From the NCBI RefSeq assembly GCF_003991425.1, contig NZ_CP034346.1:719501-783500 (forward strand): a stretch of DNA of 64,000 nt. Reading direction: 5' to 3'. The position numbers and the translations under genes were made by a program. Positions within the stretch are counted from its first letter, which is position 1, and every line of letters starts with the position of its first letter. The stretch is from Paenibacillus lutimineralis (lineage in GTDB: Bacteria; Bacillota; Bacilli; Paenibacillales; Paenibacillaceae). Under the pieces are notes generated by a model. The model was not told the origin of the DNA. It searched no databases and worked only from the letters and a program-made list of their open reading frames with translations. Below, piece by piece: positions 18,601 through 26,479 of this stretch.

Positions 18601-18876
18601 AATGGGACCAATCTGCCTGATGCGGGCAATTCTAATGTAACAGATCCGGCGGATGCATCTAACCCTAACGGGCTTGACGATACTTCTAAGCCCGGTGAGA
18701 CTGCCGGTACGGATGACGGTGAGACGAAGGATTCCGCGTATACATTCCGGATTGTAGTCTCATTAGGCATGAAGCTGGATATATCGGCAGGGAGCGTGAT
18801 TAAGCTAGGGGAACAACAGTATACGGTTATTACCCGCGAAGAGGCAGAATCAGGTAGCAATTTAGTCAGCCCTTAG
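15604..18876 (+). CDS. GAP1-like GTPase-associated membrane protein with an Asn/Thr/Gly-rich linker
   Basis: The N-terminus of this 1090-residue protein (about residues 8-130, IQQQLYTRERSGIFRGTEGF onward) resembles the GAP1-N2 domain of predicted GTPase-associated proteins. A long helical middle follows. One membrane segment lies at about 775-797. The outside tail holds a low-complexity stretch (about residues 880-1040) of repeated DGT, TNxTN and NGT units. A small beta domain (YTFRIVVSLGMKLDI) closes the protein. It starts with GTG, overlapping the GTPase stop, so the two proteins are probably partners. The many Asn-x-Thr units form an extended linker. A direct effect on GTP turnover is inferred from family naming only. 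Confidence 0.7.
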   Translation: MTVRQASPTMIQQQLYTRERSGIFRGTEGFDTVAVSDGLDAVFIKKQLHPFCGYDAPAELASRGEKEISSYPPAIHLFHTEGGETVLGRSIYQPVDFTGLRSAFLTHNYVIPSARLDEIVTHYGNYLNADYAEKYYTEIGRQLPELDDIPQKSQNQQHVQNSPTGLTAEKLLKEIKLDEKSFKQLLFAVMTAVGEGRKKVYVALDVPAEQISQYSVALLKVLFACLPFELRRRFGFITYAKEPQSRKFIHLQFVERGSLRPNDREIEKEYVFDLASGRLPQDEVDEGKQPYLDFVWNAIGELGVLENFHRFADEMLSGMDPQRRALLSSYHELCVFYQIESERWDLYEKHKITVLRGLLSYLEPHGALDSRIRLNDIFLAAFDREFDSIKQGSIVELAIVECFRDYYRLESRSYGPKLVNYLIHAVNNSLTEGRTELAYSLYALIESQSELSKAFFGTVLKLGELSNRLFDPYIQNKLAETQGSKEVLNVVHSWAIAHPGLLQSASFKEIAVAGLTDKLRKEQRLLSSVHMTVDSIRKWARTPLPDSGMTVADSELAELLSLSAKRLLLDELELDKLTQDQVTTAAFLGEADAFAGLQLDSKQRSHAEMLRTLYEWFAQREPTEDVFRLLSSEELDRIQKLGRKWLQSSIEVEQFGKIVLAFCQDSAVGIIDYNQVMDYLQRHAKDKEKIYEFMLWSQGNSYFVHARGLAPGYSAAILAYFKKHDKDAFKSRDYRTRYFDKAGAPLAKVFADARLTLSSPLKRFLVQNGKKVRMTTLIVALGLVVAVGFLFILQQQGMLGAKAPVEATPPPTQDSGVLVYAENVKGSDGTETTSLVFLFKGEEQCKVFDPSNLMIESQGQSAQQFKNLKYDSNCVVADAGTEDSEATDPGGEVDGTDGKDGTEGIDGTIKDTEEIDKAKGNNTGENGAASGKETGKEDTAQSGSQKTKTGGNDASNATNSTNSTNPTNGTKGTNGTSEDSGNNGSNGKNPADATTTNATNGTNLPDAGNSNVTDPADASNPNGLDDTSKPGETAGTDDGETKDSAYTFRIVVSLGMKLDISAGSVIKLGEQQYTVITREEAESGSNLVSP

Positions 18877-18917
18877 GGGCTACGCCCGAGCCGATGCCGA
18901 AATTTTGCGTTGACGAC

Positions 18918-19106
18918 CTCTAACGAAACTACAGATCGTTATTTCCTCCAAAACAGCAGTAAATAAACCTAACGAAACACCATATCGTTAATCGAGGGAA
19001 TTTCCGCCTTTAAACCCCAAAATGGCTTAAATAGCGTTACCTAGTTTCGTTACATTTTTTAGTGCCCCTTATTGGCCTAAATAGCGATACCACGTTTCGT
19101 TAGAGA
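18918..19106. repeat. Head-to-head cluster of the 23-bp TAACGAAAC repeat (cluster A, 4 units)
   Basis: The 360-base gap after the GAP1-like gene holds four copies of the unit TAACGAAAC-N5-AWCGYTATT. Two (18921 and 18971) read forward and two (near 19031 and 19081) read in reverse, so the cluster as a whole is a large inverted repeat bounded by CTCTAACGAAAC and GTTTCGTTAGAG. Some units also contain a perfect TAACGA-N9-TCGTTA palindrome. Nothing else was recognised in the gap apart from the ribosome-binding site of the next gene. Confidence 0.85.
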
Positions 19107-19238
19107 TTGCTTAAAAAGCCTCTATGCAGCATTAGTTTTGTTTAACCTGGAAAATAGGCGTCTGCCCCCAGTATAGGATTGTGTTCCATCCTTGAGCAAT
19201 GATACACTGATTCTAACTTACAAATAGGGGGATTTAGG

Positions 19239-19835
19239 GTGAAGCAGAAATTGGTGTTTTTTGTAGGGGTCGCCGGGACCGGCAAGACAACAGTTGCTAG
19301 AAAATTGGCGAAGCGTATTCAGGCTGCTTTTCTGGATCGCGACACGGTCGGCGGACGTTTTGTAGAGAAAATGCTTGAGATGAACGGTCTGGACGTGAAC
19401 GACCGCGACTCTGAATTCTATAAGAAGCATCTCCGTGACTTGGAATATGACACAACGAAAGATATTTGCATTGAGAATCTCGCCGCAGGGCAGAACGTAT
19501 TTATGATCTCTCCTTTCACAGCAGAATTGAAAAATAAAGCATGGATTGAAGAGGTTCTTGCCGCAGCCGGATTAAGCAAGCAGGAGGTAGACGTCAAAGT
19601 GATCGCCGTTACCTTGGGCGACATGGAGACACAAAGAAAACGCATCGAGCAAAGGCAAACCGAGCGTGACAACTGGAAGCTGGAGCATTGGGACGATTTC
19701 AAACAGCGTGTTCAATTTGTTCCTGAAGTAAACTGGGACATCCCTGCTTCATCGGTCCTTGTCTTTGATAACAGTGGAGATCTCACTAACGAGAAGGTCG
19801 AGAGCGTGTATCAATTTGTGATGAATGAATCATAA
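19239..19835 (+). CDS. Small P-loop kinase-like ATPase
   Basis: This 198-residue protein starts with GVAGTGKTTVARKLAKR, a textbook Walker A loop near residue 10. It has AFLDRDTVGG as a likely substrate or metal site and a basic lid with RKRIEQRQTERD. The size and layout fit the shikimate/gluconate/nucleoside-kinase superfamily often annotated as AAA-family ATPase. Phosphorylation of a small metabolite is likely, but the substrate cannot be read. It starts with GTG; AGGGGG seven bases upstream decides the start. It stands alone between a repeat cluster and a terminator. Confidence 0.75.
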   Translation: MKQKLVFFVGVAGTGKTTVARKLAKRIQAAFLDRDTVGGRFVEKMLEMNGLDVNDRDSEFYKKHLRDLEYDTTKDICIENLAAGQNVFMISPFTAELKNKAWIEEVLAAAGLSKQEVDVKVIAVTLGDMETQRKRIEQRQTERDNWKLEHWDDFKQRVQFVPEVNWDIPASSVLVFDNSGDLTNEKVESVYQFVMNES

Positions 19836-19869
19836 GCACGAAGCTGATAAAATAGATAGACAGGACGGA

Positions 19870-19900
19870 GAAGGGCAAGGGATTGCCCTTCTTTCTTTTT
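19870..19900 (+). terminator. Rho-independent terminator
   Basis: GAAGGGCAA pairs with TTGCCCTTC, followed by TTTCTTTTT. It ends the kinase transcript. The remaining 270 bases up to the response regulator gene hold no gene I can support. Confidence 0.9.
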
Positions 19901-20170
19901 GCAGCAGTATCTACGTAGATAGTAAAGTCGTACAGCATTGAGCTGATCCGAATGCTTCCAGCTCGAAATGTAGAAATAAGTCCTTCCAGAGTAGAATTGA
20001 TACCTTTCGAAGCTGTTGTTCGTTCTATAGAATATGGCTGTAATAGGGGTTGAAGCTTGTTATAGAAACCGAAATTGACAGCGGTTGCATAATGACGAGC
20101 CTACTAGAATTATAAAGTCTAGCCAGGACGATGAAGTACACCGGATCAATGGAGAACAGGGGGATCTGCT

Positions 20171-21376
20171 ATGAAGATTATTATTGCGGATGATGAGCGA
20201 CTAGCCAGAGCTAACGTTAGAAGCATGCTCGAAGAGTTGGAGCTTCCTCTGCAGATTGTAGGAGAAGCGAAGGACGGGGCAGAGCTTGTTGAGCTCATTG
20301 CAATGGATCAGCCTGACATTGTCTTTGTAGATATTAGGATGCCAGTGATGGATGGATTCAAGGCAATTCGGAATGCAGTATGTTATGAATATATTCAATG
20401 GGTTATTATTTCCGGCTATTCCGACTTCTCCTATGCTCAGCAAGCAATTAAATTGCAGGTAGCGGACTATTTGCTGAAGCCGGTTGATCCGGACTCCCTG
20501 GGAAAATGCCTGAACAGCTTGCTGGAGAAGCAGCGAAAGAAAACGGCCATATTAAACCGGGAACTTGAGCGGCAGATCATGTCTGTCCTCTATCTCTCAC
20601 GCTCAGAGGATGAGCTGAACGATGCTTCGCAGAGCATTCATAGGAATTATTCCGCTTATGTGTTGAAAGTAGATGATCATCTGCCTCCCCATGAGAGCCA
20701 CCAGCGATTTCAGGGGATGATGGATGAAATCGATAAGCTTGAGGGCGATTGGGAGCTGTCCATGAATGTGCGGAGAGCGATTTTAATTATGCCCTCGGGC
20801 GAAGCGGTTGTTATTTTTGCGTTGCAAGAGGCAAATACGCAAATGCTTCATAAACTCATTCAGAAATTTACGTTGGAGATGGAGCGAGTTGCAGAGCATC
20901 ACCGCAGACCAGGCTTCTTAGTCCATATCGAACGGCTGGCACATTCCATTTCTTTCAAAGATTTGGTTCAGAGGCTCCGTCTCGCCCAGGACAAGGCGGA
21001 AGAGCAGCTTGGCGCTGTGCTGTCCGCAGAAGACCAAGGCCCGCCAGACCTTATTCAACGGACAGTGCAGTATATCGATCGCTGGTACACCGAGGATATC
21101 GGCATCGGCCAGATTGCCAATGAGCTGGGGGTGACCCCCAATTATCTCAGCTCGCTGTTCCACCGTAAGCAAGGAGTCACGTTTATGAAATATTTAACGT
21201 CAACTCGGATGAATAAAGCCAAGGAAATTCTGCAGGATGATCCGCAAATTCGCATTAGTCAAGTGGCGCAGCAAGTAGGTTATTATAGTACCCGACATTT
21301 CACGCGTCTGTTCGTTGAGTACTATCAGTGTTACCCCTCGGAGCTGAGGGACCAGTCCCAACAGACGAAGTCTTAA
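20171..21376 (+). CDS. YesN-type response regulator with AraC DNA-binding domain
   Basis: This 401-residue protein has a receiver domain at about 1-120: acidic pocket DDE at 7-9, phosphoacceptor D54 in FVDIRMPVMDG, and K in LLKPVD near 103. A linker of about 170 residues follows, then a C-terminal AraC/XylS double helix-turn-helix (IANELGVTPNYLSSLFHRK and IRISQVAQQVGYYSTRHFTR). It should activate or repress the neighbouring sugar ABC transporter when phosphorylated by the kinase encoded opposite. The gene ends inside the 3' end of the kinase gene on the other strand (77-base overlap), an unusual layout, since these pairs are normally in one operon. Confidence 0.95.
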   Translation: MKIIIADDERLARANVRSMLEELELPLQIVGEAKDGAELVELIAMDQPDIVFVDIRMPVMDGFKAIRNAVCYEYIQWVIISGYSDFSYAQQAIKLQVADYLLKPVDPDSLGKCLNSLLEKQRKKTAILNRELERQIMSVLYLSRSEDELNDASQSIHRNYSAYVLKVDDHLPPHESHQRFQGMMDEIDKLEGDWELSMNVRRAILIMPSGEAVVIFALQEANTQMLHKLIQKFTLEMERVAEHHRRPGFLVHIERLAHSISFKDLVQRLRLAQDKAEEQLGAVLSAEDQGPPDLIQRTVQYIDRWYTEDIGIGQIANELGVTPNYLSSLFHRKQGVTFMKYLTSTRMNKAKEILQDDPQIRISQVAQQVGYYSTRHFTRLFVEYYQCYPSELRDQSQQTKS

Positions 21377-23081
21377 TATGGATAGTCACTTCAGTACCAA
21401 TATCAAGTATGCTGTTGACGGTCATGTCGGACTGGGGATAGGCCATTTCCAGCCGTTCCCTGACATTCGCAATGCCTATTTGCTCATTCTGCCGGAGCTG
21501 TTCCAGATTAAAGCCAGCCCCCGTGTCCGTAATCCGAATCCATATATTCTCCTCAATGAATTCGGCTCTGACCGTAATACGACATGCCCGATTTGCTCCC
21601 TCCACGCCATGAATGATGCAGTTTTCCACTAGTGGTTGCAGCAGCAGCTTTGGTATTCGAAAATCTGAGATTCTATCGTCAAGATACAGATCGGAGACGA
21701 GCCGTTCTTCGAAGCGCAGCTGCTGAATTTCGATGTAACGCTGAAGGAACAGAAATTCGTTCCCCAGCGTATCAAAGTCATTTTTGCTTAAGGTATAGCG
21801 CATCATGCCGCTCAGGGACAATATGGCCTTCTCCAATGTCTTGCTCTCTCCGGCCCGGTTCAGCGCGATGAAGCCGTTCAGAGTGTTGTAGAGGAAGTGG
21901 GGCTGAATCTGGGACTGAAGAGCCCTGTACTCTGCGTTGCGCTTGGCCAGTCCCGTCTTGTACTCACGAATGATCGTATCATTAAGCTGCGATATCATTT
22001 TATTCAGGCGGCTGCCGAGGTAGGCGATCTCATCCTGTCCTTTTATATTCACACTCTCGTTCATGGAGCCGCGCTGGACCTTACGCATCACTGAACCCAT
22101 TTGCAGGATAGGCTTGACGATTTTGATCGACAGATAGATATAGAACAGAGCTGTCAATATCAGGCCGGCGCAGGTCATGATGATGGAGATTAACCGCAGA
22201 TTTCTCATTTTGGACGTAATCTCGCGTTGCGACAATAGAACGTTGACTCTCCATTCCGAAGAGGGGATCGTCTTTGAAATGGTCGTATATTGGCTCCCAT
22301 GACTCTCAATCCGTTCGTTGCCTGATATGATCTGTTCCTGGGCTTCAGCAGTCAGAGGAGCGCTAGAATAGATTAAATGGCTGTGGCCATCGAAGATCGT
22401 AACGATGGAACTAACATCGAAGGATACATCGCTGACGATGCTGTCGAAGATATCCGTATCCGCATCGGCCATAATGACCGCCAGAGGCTTCTGCGTATCA
22501 GGATCTTTCAGCAGCCTGGCTACCGAGAATACCAGCTTATCCGGAGAATTCCGCAAATAATCTCGTCTATGCGGGCTGATCATGGCAGCTTTTCCGTTCT
22601 TGAGCACGGTTTGCTTATACCAATCCTGAGAGCTATAACGGTAATCGGGAATAGGTTCGGCTACTTCATGATGATCTGTTGCATACACGGTATTATCAGC
22701 GGTAATCAGAATGGTTCCAAGAATATCTTTGCGTGTGTTCTGGAACATAGTCATCTGCATCTCATGCAATGTGCGATCGGCTACCAGTTTATTGTAAACA
22801 CTTACATTTCTTTGATCGGACAAGGCTTTCAGCTTCAAGGAGGTTAAGACATCATTTTGGAGAAACGGCGTAATCGTCAAACGTTCCAGTTCGTCCATAT
22901 AGGTCTCGATACTGCGTGTAATCGCGGTTAAGGTCCCCTCCATAAGGGCTTTTTTGTCTTTCTCCATCACACTTTGAAAGTATACGGGATATAGAATTCC
23001 TAGGATCAGGACGGGAATTACAATCGTAATCAGCAATAACAGTGTTAGCTTAGTCCGGACAGATGTATAGAAATATTTCAA
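21300..23081 (-). CDS. YesM-type sensor histidine kinase
   Basis: This 593-residue kinase has an N-terminal membrane segment (about 13-33), a large extracytoplasmic sensor, a second membrane segment near 298-318 and a HAMP linker. The His_kinase box LQSQIQPHFLYNTLNGFIAL carries the phospho-accepting histidine, and the ATPase domain includes LLLQPLVENCIIHG and TDTGAGF. The start is TTG at 23081, chosen because GGGG lies nine bases upstream. About the last 22 residues (SSVGTGPSAPRGN and following) are encoded by DNA that is also the 3' end of the response regulator gene. Signal: probably an oligosaccharide bound by the adjacent lipoprotein. Confidence 0.95.
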   Translation of the reverse strand: MKYFYTSVRTKLTLLLLITIVIPVLILGILYPVYFQSVMEKDKKALMEGTLTAITRSIETYMDELERLTITPFLQNDVLTSLKLKALSDQRNVSVYNKLVADRTLHEMQMTMFQNTRKDILGTILITADNTVYATDHHEVAEPIPDYRYSSQDWYKQTVLKNGKAAMISPHRRDYLRNSPDKLVFSVARLLKDPDTQKPLAVIMADADTDIFDSIVSDVSFDVSSIVTIFDGHSHLIYSSAPLTAEAQEQIISGNERIESHGSQYTTISKTIPSSEWRVNVLLSQREITSKMRNLRLISIIMTCAGLILTALFYIYLSIKIVKPILQMGSVMRKVQRGSMNESVNIKGQDEIAYLGSRLNKMISQLNDTIIREYKTGLAKRNAEYRALQSQIQPHFLYNTLNGFIALNRAGESKTLEKAILSLSGMMRYTLSKNDFDTLGNEFLFLQRYIEIQQLRFEERLVSDLYLDDRISDFRIPKLLLQPLVENCIIHGVEGANRACRITVRAEFIEENIWIRITDTGAGFNLEQLRQNEQIGIANVRERLEMAYPQSDMTVNSILDIGTEVTIHIKTSSVGTGPSAPRGNTDSTQRTDA

Positions 23082-23310
23082 TCTTTTCAGCCCCTTTTGC
23101 CGCTAATCTCTCTAGCTCACATTGTCACTGCTCATCCCTTCGTTGGCAATATGTAAGCAAAAAAGTGTAGAAATGGACGCCTCCATTCGTAGATTTGTAG
23201 CAGTGTGTAGAAATTGGCGCTGAGGATCGTAGTTCTGTGTCATTTGGAAGCGTCTTCAGCGATGCTATATTAAATTTGTAAAGAACAACTAAAACCATGG
23301 GAGGGTCAAT

Positions 23311-24609
23311 ATGAATCGATCGAAATGGCTGATGTTATGCGTGGCTATGCTGGTATTATTGTCTGCATGTGGCGGGGGAGCGAATGAGGGGAAAGGGAGT
23401 ACGGATGAGCCGACCGCCTCGCCCAAATCTTCATCAGGCAAGGAAGTACGGATTACGGTGTCCACCAATGTGATCGGGGAGCAAGCCAAGGTGCTGGAAC
23501 AAATCACAGACGATTTCATGAGGGATAATCCTTTGATCCAAGTTGACTTCAGCGCCCCAGGCAAAGAATATGAGAACACGATGAAAGTCAAAATGGCCTC
23601 CAATGATATGCCGGATGTATTTGCAACCCATGGTTGGGCCAAGGCTCGTTATGGTGAGTTCCTGCTGGACCTGTCGGGTGAGAGCTGGGCATCGAATGTG
23701 AATGCAGCGATCAAGCCGCTTGTCAGCGATGAATCTGGCAAATTATATGTGCTGCCGATGGATCAGGACAAAGCTGGCCCGGTATTCAATGTCACAGTGC
23801 TTGAGAAGTATGGCGTCGAAGTGCCGGCAACCTATGAAGAATTCCTAGCTGCATGTGAGACGATCAAAGCGAAGAGCAACGGCGAAGTTATGCCGATCCA
23901 TATGGGGGGCGCGGATTCCTGGCCGATCGGGCAATATTTTGATTTCTTTGCAACACCGCTTCTGATTAGCTCCTCTTCCCAAAGTTACGGAGATCAGCTT
24001 CTGGACGGCTCCTTTGACTGGACGAATTTCGAGGCATTGCCGCAAATGTTCAAGGATCTTCAGGCGAAGGGATTTCTGAATAAGGATGTATTGACTGCAA
24101 AGTACAGCGATTCTGCAAAAGCTTTTGCCGAGGGTAAGGCTGCATTTGGGATCTATAGCCCGTCCTTTATCGAAGAAGCACAGAAGATTAACCCAGAATT
24201 GAAGGCCGGACTGATGCCGATACCTTCGGTGGTTGAAGGGGATACGCCTACGTTTGCAGGTGGGGAGAAGACGACTTGGGGGATTTGGAAGGATTCTAAA
24301 AATATCGAGGCCGCGAAGAAATACGTGGAATATTTCGCTAAACCCGAGAATGTAGCCCTGGTAGCGAAGTCCAATCAATTGCCTCCAGGCCTGGATGGCG
24401 CAGAGATGGATGCAGGGCAGTTGACCGAATACTACGAGCAATACAAAGATATCCGCGTGCTTGCGTTCTTTGACCGCGAGTACATTCCGAACGGCATGTG
24501 GGATGTGATGTGCAAGAATGGCCAGGATCTGTTGGCTGACGGGATTGATGCCAAGGGTTATACAGCGAATATGAAGCAGGAATATGAGCGGTTAAGAGCA
24601 GCAAATTAA
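23311..24609 (+). CDS. Sugar ABC transporter substrate-binding lipoprotein
   Basis: This 432-residue family-1 extracellular solute-binding protein has a lipobox LLSAC with the lipidated cysteine at residue 20, then a flexible Ser/Gly/Thr linker. The mature domain has the usual fold signatures, such as DVFATHGWAK and AGGEKTTWGIWKDSK. It should capture an oligosaccharide on the outer face of the membrane and deliver it to the two permeases downstream. GGGAGGGTCAAT precedes the ATG. The gene diverges from the sensor kinase gene, so both are probably controlled from the 230-base region between them. Confidence 0.95.
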   Translation: MNRSKWLMLCVAMLVLLSACGGGANEGKGSTDEPTASPKSSSGKEVRITVSTNVIGEQAKVLEQITDDFMRDNPLIQVDFSAPGKEYENTMKVKMASNDMPDVFATHGWAKARYGEFLLDLSGESWASNVNAAIKPLVSDESGKLYVLPMDQDKAGPVFNVTVLEKYGVEVPATYEEFLAACETIKAKSNGEVMPIHMGGADSWPIGQYFDFFATPLLISSSSQSYGDQLLDGSFDWTNFEALPQMFKDLQAKGFLNKDVLTAKYSDSAKAFAEGKAAFGIYSPSFIEEAQKINPELKAGLMPIPSVVEGDTPTFAGGEKTTWGIWKDSKNIEAAKKYVEYFAKPENVALVAKSNQLPPGLDGAEMDAGQLTEYYEQYKDIRVLAFFDREYIPNGMWDVMCKNGQDLLADGIDAKGYTANMKQEYERLRAAN

Positions 24610-24618
24610 GATGGTTAC

Positions 24619-24666
24619 GGGGGCAGATCGAATAAGCCATATAGGCCGGCTGCCCTCTTCTTCTTT
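24619..24666 (+). terminator. Attenuator-like hairpin between binding protein and permeases
   Basis: GGGCAG pairs with CTGCCC and is followed by TCTTCTTCTTTT. A partial terminator here would give more binding protein than permease, as is common in such operons. Confidence 0.6.
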
Positions 24667-24681
24667 TAACGGGGTGATGAG

Positions 24682-25560
24682 ATGAACAGACTGATGCAGT
24701 CCAAAGGATTAATCAACTTAATGTACGTTCCTGCAATTGTGTTGTTCGCACTATTTATCTTCTATCCGTTTATTCAAGGGATTCGTGTATCATTTACGGA
24801 TTGGAACGGATATTCGCAGACTTACAATTGGGTCGGATTCGATAAGTATAACACGATGCTCCATGACAGGAATGTATGGATAACGGTCAAAAATACGTTG
24901 ATATACGGATTCGGCAGCACTTTTTTTCAAAATATATTAGGCTTGGCTTACGCGCTATTCCTAGATTCAAAGATCCGCGGCAAAGGCTTGGTCCGCACGA
25001 TCGTCTATCTGCCTGTTATTATCAGTCCGCTGATTATGGGCTATATCTGGTATTTCTTCTTCCAATACGATGGCGGTGCGGTGAATGATGCGATCGGCCT
25101 GTTGGGAATTGAAGCGGTAGATTGGCTGTCGAAGGGACCTACGGCCGTATGGCTGATCACTTTGGTCAATACCTATCAATATATGGGGACTGCGATGATC
25201 ATCTATCTTGCTGGCCTGCAATCGATTCCGAAAGATTATTATGAGGCGGCTGCCATTGACGGAGCGAGTGGAATTAAGAAATTCAAGCATGTGACTCTAC
25301 CTCTGCTGATGCCTTCAATTACGATCAATATCCTGATTAACATTATTGGCGGACTGAAGCTGTTCGACGTCATTGTGGCGATGACGAACGGCGGACCTGG
25401 ATATGCTTCCTCGTCGATCTCGACGATGATGTATAATCTGTACTTTGCAAGACAGGATGCGGGCTATGCCGCAGCGCTCGGGAATACGATGTTCCTGATG
25501 ATTGCCCTCATCAGTCTACTGGCTCTGTTCTACTTGAAGAGAAAAGAGGTGAAAATGTAG
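24682..25560 (+). CDS. Sugar ABC transporter permease, MalF-like
   Basis: This 292-residue membrane protein has about six spans and the EAA loop [20 protein letters not shown], the cytoplasmic contact site for the ATPase. The N-terminus [21 protein letters not shown] and FTDWNG are typical of MalF/LacF-like sugar permeases. GGGGTGATGAG precedes the ATG. Its stop codon TAG provides the first base of the next start (GTG), so the two permeases are coupled. No ATPase gene is in the locus; a general MsmX-type ATPase elsewhere probably serves it. Confidence 0.95.
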   Translation: MNRLMQSKGLINLMYVPAIVLFALFIFYPFIQGIRVSFTDWNGYSQTYNWVGFDKYNTMLHDRNVWITVKNTLIYGFGSTFFQNILGLAYALFLDSKIRGKGLVRTIVYLPVIISPLIMGYIWYFFFQYDGGAVNDAIGLLGIEAVDWLSKGPTAVWLITLVNTYQYMGTAMIIYLAGLQSIPKDYYEAAAIDGASGIKKFKHVTLPLLMPSITINILINIIGGLKLFDVIVAMTNGGPGYASSSISTMMYNLYFARQDAGYAAALGNTMFLMIALISLLALFYLKRKEVKM

Positions 25561-26378
25561 TGAAGAATGTGCTTCAATGGCCCAAATATGCCGTCCTGCT
25601 CCTCATTGCCGTCGTTCATATTATCCCTTTCTATATTCTAATAAATATGTCATTTAAGCTGCCTACCGAGACGAGTTCCAAATGGAGATTCCCGGTAGAT
25701 GCATCCTGGGACAATTTCGTGAACGCTTGGCAGGAGGCGAACTTGCTACGGGCCATATTTAACAATGTCTTCATTACAGTAAGCGCGGTGGCTTTGGTTG
25801 TCATCGTTGGCGCGCTAGCCTCTTATCCGCTGGCACGTCATCAGACCAGATTCAATATGTTCATCTATACGGTGAGCGTATCCTGCCTAATCGTGCCGGC
25901 ATTGACGATCCTTGTCCCACTTTATAAGTTTATTGTGGATCTTGGTGGTATAAATACCTATTGGGCGGCTATCTTAACGCAGGTGACGTTCGCTCTTCCT
26001 ATGACGATATTCTTATATACAGGTTTTATCAATACCGTTCCTCGGGAACTGGATGAGGCGGGCTTAATCGATGGAAGCAGCCGGATGGGCATCTTCTTTC
26101 GTATTATTCTCCCGCTATTAAAACCGATAACAGCCACCGTTATTATTATAATGGGGGTTCAAATATGGAATGACTATCAATTCTCGATCTTCTTCCTGCA
26201 AAAGGTGCAGGTACAGACAATTCCTGTTGCGCTATCGCAGTTTATCTCTCAATTCTCCAATCAGTTGAACTGGGTAGCAGCGGGGTGCCTGATCGGGATG
26301 ATGCCGATGGCCATAGTCTATCTCTGTTTACAAAAATACTTTATTAAAGGTATGGCTGACGGAGCTGTCAAAGGATAG
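25560..26378 (+). CDS. Sugar ABC transporter permease, MalG-like
   Basis: This 272-residue membrane protein has the MalG-type EAA loop ELDEAGLIDGSSRMGIFFRI and six predicted spans. It begins with GTG overlapping the stop of the partner permease. It forms the heterodimeric membrane channel with that partner. The transcript ends at the hairpin just downstream. Confidence 0.95.
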   Translation: MKNVLQWPKYAVLLLIAVVHIIPFYILINMSFKLPTETSSKWRFPVDASWDNFVNAWQEANLLRAIFNNVFITVSAVALVVIVGALASYPLARHQTRFNMFIYTVSVSCLIVPALTILVPLYKFIVDLGGINTYWAAILTQVTFALPMTIFLYTGFINTVPRELDEAGLIDGSSRMGIFFRIILPLLKPITATVIIIMGVQIWNDYQFSIFFLQKVQVQTIPVALSQFISQFSNQLNWVAAGCLIGMMPMAIVYLCLQKYFIKGMADGAVKG

Positions 26379-26392
26379 TAGAATGACAAATC

Positions 26393-26434
26393 AGGCTCTA
26401 AAACGGTGTGATGCCGATTTAGAGCCTTTTGATT
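26393..26434 (+). terminator. Rho-independent terminator
   Basis: AGGCTCTAAA pairs with TTTAGAGCC, followed by TTTTGATTTC. It ends the permease operon; the reverse strand could serve the convergent lipoprotein gene. Confidence 0.85.
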
Positions 26435-26479
26435 TCTTTTGATTCGGTAATATCAAGCTGTGATTTCTATGGAATCCTG

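Noticed and set aside
18260..18690. Possible CRISPR or tandem repeat array
   Set aside because: The periodic units are degenerate codon repeats in frame with the GAP1-like protein, without equal spacers or constant repeats.
18189..18860. Long open frame (223 codons) on the minus strand inside the GAP1-like gene
   Set aside because: It mirrors the low-complexity Asn/Thr/Gly coding stretch, has no ribosome-binding site and reads as Val/Pro/Ser-rich filler.
1135..18876. Prophage or integrative element
   Set aside because: No integrase, attachment-site repeat, capsid or tail gene was seen, and no tRNA borders the cluster.
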